A stretch of DNA of 64,000 nt from Eubacterium sp. (lineage in GTDB: Bacteria > Bacillota > Clostridia > Lachnospirales > Lachnospiraceae), in NCBI GenBank assembly GCA_017514785.1, contig JAFWIO010000005.1, positions 1 through 64,000 of the forward strand, in the 5' to 3' direction. Shown here one piece after another: positions 45,642 to 53,600 of the stretch (within the stretch, counting starts at the first letter, position 1; every line of letters starts with the position of its first letter). The position numbers were made by a program, and so were the translations under genes. The notes under the pieces were generated by a model. That model was not told the origin of the DNA. It saw only the letters and a list, made by a program, of their open reading frames with translations, and made no database searches.

Positions 45642-46703
45642 ATGAAGAAAATAATTTTAACAGGCGGCGGAACTGCCGGACATGTTACACCAAACATTGC
45701 GCTAGTTCCAAAACTTAAAGCCGCAGATTTTGAAATTAAATATATTGGCTCTAAAAAGGGCATGGAAAAACAATTAGTGGAGGATGCTGGCTTAGATTAT
45801 GCTGGCATTTCTTCTGGTAAGTTGAGAAGATATTTTAGCTTCCAGAATTTCATTGATCCTTTCAAGATTGTTAAAGGATATTTCCAAGCAAAAAGAATTA
45901 TTAAGAAGTTTAAACCTGATGTGGTTTTCTCTAAGGGCGGATTTGTTACTGTTCCTGTAGTGTATGCTGCGGCAAAGTACGGAGTTCCTGTAATAAGCCA
46001 CGAATCAGACATAACTCCAGGTTTAGCAAATAGACTAGCGCTTAAGAAGACATCTTTAGTGTGCTACTCCTTCCCAGAGACAGCAAAGCACTTGGGAAGC
46101 AAGGGCAAGTTCACTGGCTCTCCTATCAGAGCAGAGTTATTTGAAGGAAAAGCTGATGTAGCAAAGAAGATGTGTGGTTTCACAGATGACAAGCCAGTCA
46201 TTATGGTTACAGGTGGAAGTCTGGGCGCTGAAAATGTAAACAAGTTGGTTAGAGAAGCACTTCCAACTTTACTTGAGAAATTCAACGTAGCACATCTTTG
46301 CGGCGAAGGAAAGACTGATGAGTCTTTAAAAAACACTGCAGGTTATGCACAGTTTGAATATATAAAAGATGAAATGAAAGATTTCTTTGCAATGGCCGAT
46401 TTAATGATTTCAAGAGCGGGTGCAAACTCTATCTTTGAGATTGTTGCTTTGGCGAAGCCTAATATTTTGATTCCTTTGTCGGCGAATGCCAGCAGAGGCG
46501 ATCAGATTTTAAATGCAAAGTCTTTTGAAAAGCAAGGCTTTAGTGTTGTTTTGGAAGAAGACGGAGCCACAGGCCAAGATTTATCTAATAAGGTAAATGA
46601 ACTCTACGCAAACAAAGACAAATATGTGGAGGCTATGAAGTCTTCGAACTTTAGCGGTGGAGTTGATGCAATAATTGAAACTATTTTAGAAAAAGCAAAG
46701 TAA
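45642..46703 (+). CDS. murG: MurG-type UDP-GlcNAc:lipid I N-acetylglucosaminyltransferase
   Basis: MurG adds GlcNAc to lipid I to give the peptidoglycan precursor lipid II. 353 residues, normal length. Seen: TGGGTAGHVTPNIAL at residues 6-20, KGGFVTVPVVYAA near 95, HESDITPGLANR near 120, VTGGSLGAENVNKL near 185 and the nucleotide-sugar site SRAGANSIFEIVAL near 258. The usual HEQN motif reads HESD here, a form found in the non-dcw-cluster MurG copies of some Firmicutes. It is encoded with an LCP ligase rather than in a dcw cluster, so it may be the sole murG or a paralogue for another lipid-linked sugar. Confidence 0.85.
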   Translation: MKKIILTGGGTAGHVTPNIALVPKLKAADFEIKYIGSKKGMEKQLVEDAGLDYAGISSGKLRRYFSFQNFIDPFKIVKGYFQAKRIIKKFKPDVVFSKGGFVTVPVVYAAAKYGVPVISHESDITPGLANRLALKKTSLVCYSFPETAKHLGSKGKFTGSPIRAELFEGKADVAKKMCGFTDDKPVIMVTGGSLGAENVNKLVREALPTLLEKFNVAHLCGEGKTDESLKNTAGYAQFEYIKDEMKDFFAMADLMISRAGANSIFEIVALAKPNILIPLSANASRGDQILNAKSFEKQGFSVVLEEDGATGQDLSNKVNELYANKDKYVEAMKSSNFSGGVDAIIETILEKAK

Positions 46704-46717
46704 TTTGGGAGGATGAT

Positions 46718-47797
46718 ATGGCTGAGATTAACGAAGCTGAATTACAACTAAAATACGATGGTGCCAAAAGATTGATGAATTCTGTTGAATGTTTGAAAAA
46801 GAATTCTGACAAGGCAAAAACTATGGAGAGAGCTGCCAAAAGATTTGAAGCTTTGGGTGGTTTTTCTGACTCGGCAGATATGGCTACTAAATGTAGGGCC
46901 GAAGCTGAGAAATATTCTAAAACGGAAGATAATCTTCCACCTGCGCCAAAGAATCCAATGGATATAAAGAAGCCTAGCAAACTTGCTACTTGGCTTTTGA
47001 GAATTGCAGTATTCCTAGTTATCGTTGGGATTATTGGTTTCTTCTATACTAGAAAGACCGATCACGGAGCATATTTAAGATCTTCGTTCTATGAGAATAT
47101 TGGCAATCACGAAAAAGCATATAAGATGTTCTTGCATTTAAAAGATTACAAAGACAGCGAAAAGAGATATATAAATAATAGATATAAGCACGGTATTGAG
47201 CAATTTCAGAAAAAGAACTACGAACAGGCCCGCAATGCTTTTAGAGAAATCAGAGACTACAAAGACAGCGGCGATAAACTTGCGACATGCGAAATCAATC
47301 TTTTGAAGAAGACCAAAAAGCATGGTGATATTTTATTTGGCGAAGCACATTGGATAGTAGCCGAAAAGAAAAAGGATAAAGCCTTTCTAATTAAGACTAA
47401 GCCTGTAGCTGGCATCCCATACAACGAAACTGATGATAAGGTCACTTGGGAAAGTTGCACTATGAGAGAATATCTAAATTCTGCTTATATGAATGATACT
47501 TTCACTGATGCTATGAAAGACAAAATTATAAAAACTAAAGTTGTAGTCAAAGACAATAAAGAGTTTGGTACAAAAGGTGCCACTACCAAAGATAAATTGT
47601 TTATGTTAAATGAAGATCAAGCCTATAAATATGGCGAGGACTTAAATATATTTATGAGAGACTACTGGTTGATTGGACCTGGAGAAACTCAAAGAGAAGC
47701 TCAGTTTGTATCATATGGACAAGTAAAAGAGGCTGGATATCCAGTGAATGACAGTTATATAAACACTCGCCCATGTATGTGGGTAAATATAAAGTAA
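46718..47797 (+). CDS. Membrane protein with TPR-like repeats and a DUF6273-type C-terminal domain
   Basis: A 359-residue protein. Seen: a charged cytoplasmic region (1-85) with helical-repeat character (AAKRFEALGGFSDSADMATKC), one membrane helix near 92-110 (LLRIAVFLVIVGIIGFFY), two TPR-like helical pairs outside (HEKAYKMFLHLKDYKDSEKR, NYEQARNAFREIRDYKDSG; about 130-185), and a C-terminal domain with TWESCTMREYLNSAY and NTRPCMWVN, the pattern of DUF6273. That domain has no known activity; it is often attached to surface or sensor proteins in Clostridia. It starts 14 bases after murG and is probably co-transcribed, suggesting a wall-related role. Confidence 0.72.
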   Translation: MAEINEAELQLKYDGAKRLMNSVECLKKNSDKAKTMERAAKRFEALGGFSDSADMATKCRAEAEKYSKTEDNLPPAPKNPMDIKKPSKLATWLLRIAVFLVIVGIIGFFYTRKTDHGAYLRSSFYENIGNHEKAYKMFLHLKDYKDSEKRYINNRYKHGIEQFQKKNYEQARNAFREIRDYKDSGDKLATCEINLLKKTKKHGDILFGEAHWIVAEKKKDKAFLIKTKPVAGIPYNETDDKVTWESCTMREYLNSAYMNDTFTDAMKDKIIKTKVVVKDNKEFGTKGATTKDKLFMLNEDQAYKYGEDLNIFMRDYWLIGPGETQREAQFVSYGQVKEAGYPVNDSYINTRPCMWVNIK

Positions 47798-47862
47798 CAA
47801 CTCTTTATATACAACGCACAGAAAAAGAGATAGGGGTCTCACTTAAAATCATTTGCGCGTTC

Positions 47863-47999
47863 AAAAGGGCAGCAGTTTAGAAATAAGAAAAGAGATTTAG
47901 GAAAATATATTTTTCTAAATCTCTTTTCTTATTTCTATATTTCGCGAATGCGCGACACGAATATTTTGCGTAGCAAAATATGAGCGCTGCTGTCCTTTT
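47863..47999. repeat. Nested inverted-repeat element (possible structured RNA or double terminator)
   Basis: Outer arms (AAAAGGGCAGCAG at 47863-47875 and CTGCTGTCCTTTT at 47987-47999) enclose a 27-bp near-perfect hairpin (47878-47905 with 47911-47937, one bulged base) and a perfect 9-bp hairpin (47961-47969 with 47973-47981). The long hairpin should end both convergent transcripts; the rest is unexplained. The right outer arm overlaps the HIT gene stop codon. The remainder of the 200-base gap holds no gene. Confidence 0.65.
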
Positions 48000-48408
48000 A
48001 TAGCAATCCTTTTGATCTTTCGATGATCTCTTTAACTGCTGCTTCGTCCAGTTCGCCCGGAGTCCATTGAACCATCTCACCTTTTTCATATCTAGGGATG
48101 ATGTGGATGTGTAGGTGGAATACTGTCTGTCCCGCTACTTCTCCATTGTTTTGTAATATATTTATTCCCTCGCACCCCGTTACTTCCTTTAATGCTGTAG
48201 CCACTTTCTTTGCTACTTTGTACGCATCTGCAATCAAGTCTTCTGGAATTTCAAAAACATTTGCATAGTGTTCTTTAGGGATAACCAACACGTGTCCCTT
48301 TGTAGCAGGCGATGCATCAAAGATTACTCTAAACTGATCATCCTCATATAATGTGTTTGTCTCAAAAACTCCGTTTGCTAATTTACAAAAAATACAATCA
48401 TCTTTCAT
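47998..48408 (-). CDS. HIT-family nucleotide hydrolase/transferase
   Basis: A 136-residue histidine-triad protein. Seen: the zinc-type N-terminal pair CIFCKLANG (residues 4-12) and the triad FHLHIHIIPRY near 97 that carries out attack on nucleotide alpha-phosphates. Members of the Hit/HinT group hydrolyse adenosine phosphoramidates or dinucleoside polyphosphates; the true substrate in Firmicutes is not settled. It overlaps the end of the DUF5662 gene by 11 bases and is the last gene of an operon that begins with two ATP-grasp genes. Normal length. Confidence 0.94.
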   Translation of the reverse strand: MKDDCIFCKLANGVFETNTLYEDDQFRVIFDASPATKGHVLVIPKEHYANVFEIPEDLIADAYKVAKKVATALKEVTGCEGINILQNNGEVAGQTVFHLHIHIIPRYEKGEMVQWTPGELDEAAVKEIIERSKGLL

Positions 48409-48952
48409 TTTTCTTTCTCCTTTTTATTTCTTGTTTCAAATATTTAAAAGTCTGCTTCTCTCCTTTTTCAGCAAGCATACTTAATAGTTCTTCTAAATCT
48501 CTAGCTGTTTCAGAATCCATCATCGCTTTCGCATGGCCACGGTTAAAATAATTGAGTGGATCATTGTCTTTGTATTCTTTGCCGCGGTAAACTTTGCTGG
48601 CGGCAATTCTGTCACAAAACATCTCCGCCAAATATCTATATGGCATCGGATAATACTTATAACTTTTGGTTTCCAAATCTATATCTTGCCAGTATTCGTA
48701 GTGATGTTTATTTCTGCCTTTGTGATGGATCCAAGCCTTCGAGTATCCAATGTCACGCCTCTCGCCCTCGTTAGGACTTCTATCTCCCGTATAATATTTC
48801 ACTCCCGGGACAAACTCGGTGGGTGAATACTTCGAAAGGTCATGCTTTATACCCTGCCAAAGTATGCCGGCTCTAGCACAGTTTTTAGTCACTATGTGCC
48901 TGTGGCGTGTAACCGTATGTAAATGTCCAAAAAATTTCCTAAATGTGTTCAT
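48398..48952 (-). CDS. DUF5662 family protein
   Basis: A 184-residue protein of a family of unknown function found widely in Clostridia. Seen: a histidine-rich N-terminus (FGHLHTVTRHRHIVTKN), IKHDLSKYSPTEF near 37, AWIHHKGRNKHHYEYW near 75 and MPYRYLAEMFCDRIAA near 103. The arrangement of H..HD..HH resembles a helical metal-dependent hydrolase of HD type, but that is inference. The C-terminus is a lysine/arginine-rich helix. AGGGAA precedes the start. It lies between an ATP-grasp gene and the HIT gene on one transcript. Confidence 0.82.
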   Translation of the reverse strand: MNTFRKFFGHLHTVTRHRHIVTKNCARAGILWQGIKHDLSKYSPTEFVPGVKYYTGDRSPNEGERRDIGYSKAWIHHKGRNKHHYEYWQDIDLETKSYKYYPMPYRYLAEMFCDRIAASKVYRGKEYKDNDPLNYFNRGHAKAMMDSETARDLEELLSMLAEKGEKQTFKYLKQEIKRRKKNER

Positions 48953-48961
48953 CTATTTTCC

Positions 48962-49720
48962 CTATAAATTATCTACAATATATTTTACAAAAATTTCTAC
49001 TATATCTATATCCGTGTTTTCATAAAGCATCCTTGCTCCAACCGGATCTTCTATCTCGTTAAATACAGGCTCTCCATTATTATAAATCAAATCGATTCCT
49101 GCATAATCTATGCTAATAGTTTTTAAAATCTTATCTACTATTTCTTTTTCTTTCTCGTCCAGCTCGCAAACTGTTGCTCTTCCACCAAGCGAATAGTTGC
49201 TTCTAAAGTCATCCGCCTCTCTTAATATAGAAGAAACAACTTCATTTCCTACTATATAAACTCTTTTATCTTTCCCTAAGTCTGAGCAAACTTCCTGCTT
49301 AATATAGTCCTTCGTCGCGAGCGCTAGCACCGCCTTGTCCTCTTCCTCTCTGGAGTTAACCATAAACACTTCGTTTCCACCGTGCCCATCCACACTCTTT
49401 AGGACAAATGGATAATCTGTAACCAATCTCATCTGAGGGACCTTGCCGTCAAAGAATTCGTGCATTCTTCTTTTGTCGTTGCTTAGCTTTGTGATGGCGC
49501 TCTCGTTAAAGACTTTGACGCCCTTGTTCTCTAGGCGCTCCGCTATCTTGTAATCTCTACTTCTATTGATTGCAAACGAAGGGGTTTCCTTCTTTGGCTC
49601 ATTTTCCACAAAAACTAGTCTGGCCTCGATATCATACTTGGCCAGCTCCGCTGTCAGTCTACTTATAAATGCGATGTTTTTCTCCGCATCTTTTTTGTCG
49701 TAAATAATCCAACCCTTCAT
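48962..49720 (-). CDS. ATP-grasp ligase, RimK-like, second of a tandem pair
   Basis: A 252-residue protein with a short N-terminal domain (1-95) and an ATP-grasp fold: PFVLKSVDGHGGNEVFMVN near 125, DYIKQEVCSDLGKDKRVYIV near 160, and the metal-binding end IDYAGIDLIYNNGEPVFNEIED near 215. ATP-grasp ligases join a carboxylate to an amine or thiol through an acyl phosphate. Its last motif reads NEIED where the first copy and classical RimK have EINSN, so substrate or metal binding may differ. It starts one base after the first copy ends. Substrate unknown. Confidence 0.82.
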   Translation of the reverse strand: MKGWIIYDKKDAEKNIAFISRLTAELAKYDIEARLVFVENEPKKETPSFAINRSRDYKIAERLENKGVKVFNESAITKLSNDKRRMHEFFDGKVPQMRLVTDYPFVLKSVDGHGGNEVFMVNSREEEDKAVLALATKDYIKQEVCSDLGKDKRVYIVGNEVVSSILREADDFRSNYSLGGRATVCELDEKEKEIVDKILKTISIDYAGIDLIYNNGEPVFNEIEDPVGARMLYENTDIDIVEIFVKYIVDNL

Positions 49721-49721
49721 A

Positions 49722-50597
49722 TTAAATCTTCTTCAAAATATATTCTATAATGGCATCTGCCGCATCCACACCTGTGCAATCGAAAATGTTTTTAAAGTGT
49801 GCGTTTGAGTTTATCTCACAAAGTAGCGGTTTATCATCTTTATTCCAGATGATATCCACTCCGGCAAAATCTAATCCTAGTCTTTCGCACGCTTTAATGG
49901 CTATTTCTTTTTCCTCGTCTGTTGGCTCGTACTTTTCCATCTTTCCACCACCAGTCACGTTAGATTTGAAATCTTCTTCGTTGGTGAGCTTCATAGATGT
50001 AATCACTTCACCTCCTACCACCTGCAGTCTAGCGCTTTTGCCCTTAGAACTTTCTATATATTCTTGCATGATAAATGAATTTGGTCCCAGCTTTTCTGCT
50101 ATAGTAGCTGCCTCGTTAAAGTCTTTGGCGAGGAATACTTCATTTCCAAACGAGCCCTCATTTTTCTTTATAATCATTGGATATCCAAGCTTGTTCTCTA
50201 CTTGAAGTAAGAACGTGTAGTCAGGATACTTTGATTCAAATGTAAGCGGCGCATTAAAAGTGACTGGCATTGGGATATCAGTTTCTTTCAGCTTAATAAA
50301 GGTGAGTGATTTGTCATCGCACGCCTCTATGGCATCGGCTCTGTTGAAAACTTTAAATCCTTCTGCCTCTAACATTCTAGCGAGTTTCACATCTTTGTCC
50401 CAGAACAACACAAAATCAGGCTCAGCCTTCCAGTCAGTCTCGCCTGTGCTTATAGGCAGAATTGATGTCACTTGATCGTTGGTAAGCTTTCGTAGTTCGA
50501 CCTTATTTTCCTTTGCCGCGGACAATATCCAGTTGTAAATCTCGTCAAACTTTGGACTGTCTAAAAATCCGTTGACGATTAACCAGCCTTGTTTCAT
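49722..50597 (-). CDS. ATP-grasp ligase, RimK-like, first of a tandem pair
   Basis: A 291-residue protein with the same plan as its neighbour: an N-terminal domain (MKQGWLIVNGF, 1-105), then ATP-grasp with YPMIIKKNEGSFGNEVFLAK near 145, FIMQEYIESSKGKSARLQVV near 182 and a complete metal site GLDFAGVDIIWNKDD and LLCEINSNAHFKN near 265. RimK-type enzymes add amino acids to protein or small-molecule carboxylates. The C-terminal HFKNIFDCTGVDAADAIIEY is like the RimK/LysX group. It heads the operon ATP-grasp/ATP-grasp/DUF5662/HIT with its own promoter. Substrate unknown. Confidence 0.84.
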   Translation of the reverse strand: MKQGWLIVNGFLDSPKFDEIYNWILSAAKENKVELRKLTNDQVTSILPISTGETDWKAEPDFVLFWDKDVKLARMLEAEGFKVFNRADAIEACDDKSLTFIKLKETDIPMPVTFNAPLTFESKYPDYTFLLQVENKLGYPMIIKKNEGSFGNEVFLAKDFNEAATIAEKLGPNSFIMQEYIESSKGKSARLQVVGGEVITSMKLTNEEDFKSNVTGGGKMEKYEPTDEEKEIAIKACERLGLDFAGVDIIWNKDDKPLLCEINSNAHFKNIFDCTGVDAADAIIEYILKKI

Positions 50598-50628
50598 GCA
50601 CGTTTCTCCTACATTTATTCTGCTTTTA

Positions 50629-50656
50629 ATTCTATCAAATACATATTAGAATTCAA
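50629..50656 (-). promoter_or_regulatory. Promoter of the ATP-grasp operon
   Basis: TTGAAT (50656-50651), a 16-base spacer and TAGAAT (50634-50629) on the minus strand, about 30 bases before the start codon. Confidence 0.55.
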
Positions 50657-50677
50657 ACTTTTTTCACATTTTGTTCC

Positions 50678-50706
50678 TTTATATTTGCTACTTATGATGA
50701 TATAAT
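50678..50706 (+). promoter_or_regulatory. Promoter of the 229-residue membrane protein gene
   Basis: TTTATA (50678-50683), a 17-base spacer and TATAAT (50701-50706) with an extended -10 TG. Confidence 0.55.
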
Positions 50707-50741
50707 TGTCGATAGTAACGCACAGACAAGAGGAGGTAATT

Positions 50742-51431
50742 ATGGATAACATTAACAACACACAAGCTCCTGAGCCAAAGGAAAATAATAAACTAATAAT
50801 TATTATTGCTACAGCAGTTATTGCAGCTTTAGTGGCTCTATTTGTAATTTTGGGAATTACATTTCACTGGTTCGGTGGAGGTAAGTCTGCCGAGAAAGCT
50901 ACTAGCGCCAACCAAGCGCCAACTATCAATGTTGTAGACACTAAGGGTGAAGAAGGAAAAACTAGAAAAATGAATATCAGTGTTCGCGACGTAAAATTTG
51001 GCGATTCTATAAAGAAAGTAAAGAAATTTGAAGATAAACAAGATGACACTATCGCTAACCCATCAGAGGCATCTACAAAGGATGGATATACATACCTTAC
51101 TTATCTATTCAATCCAAAGAAAGCTAATTTTTATGGCGTGAAACCAGCAGAGACTCAGACTGGCGCTTTGCTACAGTACGTATTTAAAGACAAAAAAGTT
51201 TTTGATATCCGTATTCAACTTGGAAACATAAGTAAGGCCGACAGAGCAAAACTTAAAAAAGTTCTAGTTAAAAAATACGGTAAACCTACTTATTCAATAA
51301 AATACTCAAACAATTCTTACAGAGATTCATGGAGAACTTCAGCTAAGAAGTTAAAGAAACAGACAATGTTGTCTCTAAACTATAGTCCAAACAGCGGAAC
51401 TATTATTAGTTATGAATCTTTTAATAGATAG
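50742..51431 (+). CDS. Unknown single-pass membrane protein with exported C-terminal domain
   Basis: I chose ATG 50742 (229 residues) because GAGGAGG precedes it. Seen: a short cytoplasmic tail, one membrane helix near residues 20-43 (LIIIIATAVIAALVALFVIL), a low-complexity linker, then a basic domain of about 150 residues (VRDVKFGDSIKKVKKFEDKQ, LLQYVFKDKKVFDIRIQLG, VLVKKYGKPTYSIKYSNN). The pattern 'G.S...V...' followed by strands and 'KYGKP' is loosely like SmpA/BamE-type or lipoprotein assembly folds, but I do not recognise the family. It is 14 bases upstream of a gtrA gene and shares its transcript. Confidence 0.6.
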   Translation: MDNINNTQAPEPKENNKLIIIIATAVIAALVALFVILGITFHWFGGGKSAEKATSANQAPTINVVDTKGEEGKTRKMNISVRDVKFGDSIKKVKKFEDKQDDTIANPSEASTKDGYTYLTYLFNPKKANFYGVKPAETQTGALLQYVFKDKKVFDIRIQLGNISKADRAKLKKVLVKKYGKPTYSIKYSNNSYRDSWRTSAKKLKKQTMLSLNYSPNSGTIISYESFNR

Positions 51432-51445
51432 TTTGGAGTATATGG

Positions 51446-51916
51446 ATGAAGAAAATTATTGATTTACTAAAAAAATATATATTTAATCGAGAGATGATTA
51501 TGTACATCATAATGGGTGTACTAGCCACAGTTGTAAACTTGATTGTTTATGCTATCAGCGTAAAGGCTCTTGCTTCTTTTATGACAGACAAGCCTCTTTA
51601 CATAGGTATAGCAAAGCTTATAGCTTGGGTAGTGGCTGTTCTATTCGCTTTCTTCACAAATAAGATTTGGGTGTTCGAAAGCAAATCGTGGGCTCCAAAG
51701 GTATTCTGGAGAGAACTAATAAGTTTCGTGGGTGCCAGGGTACTGACCGGACTGTTAGAAGTGTTCGGAACTCCATTTCTCGTTAGCATCGGACTCGATC
51801 AAAAGTTGTTTGGAGTCGAAGGTATGTGGGCAGTGGTAATTGTTAGCTTTATCGTTATTGTTGCCAATTATATATTTAGTAAATTACTTATATTTACAAA
51901 AAAAGAAACTCATTAG
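51446..51916 (+). CDS. GtrA family membrane protein
   Basis: A 156-residue protein with four membrane helices. Seen: the family start FNREMIMYIIMGVLATVVN near 14-32 and FFTNKIWVFES near 68, where the charged loop after helix 2 is conserved. GtrA proteins are thought to flip or assist lipid-linked sugars (for example undecaprenyl-phosphate-glucose) for surface polysaccharide decoration. The terminator hairpin begins inside the last codons. It is co-transcribed with the unknown membrane protein. Its sugar may be used by the wall-polymer glycosyltransferases (inference). Confidence 0.88.
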   Translation: MKKIIDLLKKYIFNREMIMYIIMGVLATVVNLIVYAISVKALASFMTDKPLYIGIAKLIAWVVAVLFAFFTNKIWVFESKSWAPKVFWRELISFVGARVLTGLLEVFGTPFLVSIGLDQKLFGVEGMWAVVIVSFIVIVANYIFSKLLIFTKKETH

Positions 51917-51929
51917 AGTTTCTTTTTTT
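51898..51929 (+). terminator. Terminator of the gtrA operon
   Basis: A 14-bp stem (51898-51911 with 51916-51929) with loop ATTA and a T7 run; the left arm lies in the last codons of gtrA. Confidence 0.85.
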
Positions 51930-51981
51930 GCAAGAAGAAAGGCACCACCCCAAACTAAACATGCTCGAAACGGTACCCGCG

Positions 51982-52054
51982 TCCGCCTCCAGGGGCTCGA
52001 ACCCTGGACACCCTGATTAAGAGTCAGGTGCTCTTCCAACTGAGCTAGAGGCGG
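51982..52054 (-). tRNA. tRNA-Lys (anticodon CTT)
   Basis: A 73-base cloverleaf on the minus strand: acceptor stem CCGCCTC/GAGGCGG, D stem GCTC/GAGC, anticodon stem CCTGA/TCAGG with loop CTCTTAA, and T arm CAGGG-TTCGAGC-CCCTG. All stems pair fully. Discriminator base A; the 3' CCA is not encoded. It reads AAG codons. It stands alone in a 320-base region without protein genes; the remaining bases hold its promoter, the promoter of the next gene and nothing else that I recognise. Confidence 0.96.
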
Positions 52055-52085
52055 TTATATGATGTTCACAACGTGAACGAGAAAT

Positions 52086-52114
52086 ATTATAATACAGTTT
52101 TTTCTCTTTTTCAA
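52086..52114 (-). promoter_or_regulatory. Promoter of tRNA-Lys
   Basis: TTGAAA (52114-52109), a 17-base spacer and TATAAT (52091-52086), about 32 bases upstream of the mature tRNA end. Confidence 0.7.
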
Positions 52115-52177
52115 GAATAATTTTCTCTTTTTCTCTAAAAAATAAAGGCTCTTACAGCGTCTTCTTATAATTCATTC

Positions 52178-52206
52178 TTGATATTAAGCGACAATAATTT
52201 TATACT
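52178..52206 (+). promoter_or_regulatory. Promoter of the AI-2E family exporter gene
   Basis: TTGATA (52178-52183), a 17-base spacer and TATACT (52201-52206), about 30 bases before the start codon. Confidence 0.65.
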
Positions 52207-52236
52207 TATTTATAGAACGATTGTACGGAGGTTATT

Positions 52237-53487
52237 ATGAGTAAACATAACAAATTTAAATCTAGCAGCAAATACTTTACTATTTCTGCTTATGCCTTAG
52301 GAACTTTACTTATTATAGGTATCGCATTTAAACTTATTTTCTTCTGGAAGGACTCTTCTAGTTTCTTCGGAAATTTGGTTTCTACTCTAGAGCCATTTTT
52401 CCTAGGAATCTTAATCGCATTCTTGATTAACCCTCTAGTTAACTGGATGCGTAGAGTCTTGTTTGGAAAGTTAATCCCAATTAAAAAACCTGGTTTGAAT
52501 AATGCTTTATCAATAACACTTTCTTACATTTTAGTTTTAGCAGCTATTGTCGCCGCTATATTCTTCATCGTTCCAAGTCTTGTCAATACAGCGTATGATC
52601 TTGTTAAGCAAATAGATGGCGCAAGAGACTCTGTATTGAAACTAGCTACTTGGGTCGACAAGAAAATTGATGTTGGTTTGGTTGGAACAGTTAATAAATA
52701 TCTAAATGCCGGCTATCTAAAAGGTTTAGTTGCAGATTACGCGAAAGATATTACTTCTACTGTTATATCAACTGGTTCAGCTGTTATCGGCGCTGTTATT
52801 AATATTGTTATCGCATTTATCGTTTCAATTTACCTTATCATTGATAAGAAGGTTCAGACTAGAAGTATTAAAAGAGTTTTATATGCATTCTTTGAAGAGC
52901 ACAACGCTAAAAGAATTTGCTACGTTGGAAAAAGAGCGGTTTCTATTTTCAGTAATTTCTTCGACGGCAAAATGTTAGACTCTTTGGTTATGGGTGTTAT
53001 AACCTATTTTTCAATGTTGATTATGGGAATCTTCTTCAAAGGCTTTTGGGCTAATGCATTGTTGATAGCCATTGTTATTGGTGTCACAAACATGATTCCT
53101 TACTTCGGACCATTCATTGGTGCCGTTCCTAGTATATTGATACTATTGGTTGCTTCAGGATGGCAAGGTGCTGTAGTATTTGCAATATTCATCATTGTAA
53201 TTATGCAAGTAGACGGAAACGTTATTGGACCAAAGATTTTGGGCGGTTCTACTGGACTTAGACCTTTATGGATTATTTTCGCCATTACAATTGGTGGATG
53301 GGCATTTGGTGTAGTTGGAATGCTTATAGGTGTTCCTATTGTAGCTACTATCACTGGTCTTCTAAATGATGCAGTAGAAATCAACCTAGATAAAAAAGGA
53401 ATTAAGATGCCATCACTTGATAGACCTACATCAGAAGAAAAAATGGCAGAGCTAAAGGAGTTGGCTAAAAAACCTGACGAAGATTAA
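52237..53487 (+). CDS. AI-2E family transporter (PerM/YtvI-type membrane protein)
   Basis: A 416-residue protein with about eight membrane helices. Seen: a helical pair near 15-70 (LEPFFLGILIAFLINPLVNW), the conserved later block with TNMIPYFGPFIGAVPSILIL near 285 and GNVIGPKILGGSTGLRPLWI near 325, and GVPIVATITGLL at the end, all typical of this family. Members are linked to AI-2 export in E. coli (TqsA) or to sodium/proton exchange and sporulation (YtvI); the substrate here is open. GGAGG precedes the start. Monocistronic, with its own promoter and terminator. Confidence 0.92.
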   Translation: MSKHNKFKSSSKYFTISAYALGTLLIIGIAFKLIFFWKDSSSFFGNLVSTLEPFFLGILIAFLINPLVNWMRRVLFGKLIPIKKPGLNNALSITLSYILVLAAIVAAIFFIVPSLVNTAYDLVKQIDGARDSVLKLATWVDKKIDVGLVGTVNKYLNAGYLKGLVADYAKDITSTVISTGSAVIGAVINIVIAFIVSIYLIIDKKVQTRSIKRVLYAFFEEHNAKRICYVGKRAVSIFSNFFDGKMLDSLVMGVITYFSMLIMGIFFKGFWANALLIAIVIGVTNMIPYFGPFIGAVPSILILLVASGWQGAVVFAIFIIVIMQVDGNVIGPKILGGSTGLRPLWIIFAITIGGWAFGVVGMLIGVPIVATITGLLNDAVEINLDKKGIKMPSLDRPTSEEKMAELKELAKKPDED

Positions 53488-53504
53488 TTAAAAACTTTTA
53501 AAAT

Positions 53505-53540
53505 AAAAAAGACTAGAGATTAATTTCTCTAGTCTTTTTT
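53505..53540 (+). terminator. Terminator of the AI-2E exporter gene
   Basis: A 15-bp perfect stem (53505-53519 with 53526-53540), six-base loop and T run; A-rich left arm also allows use from the opposite strand for trmB. Confidence 0.82.
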
Positions 53541-53600
53541 TATAATAACTTTTGACTGCTCTCATTTTATAAACAACTCATTCATAAATATGTTTTATAT

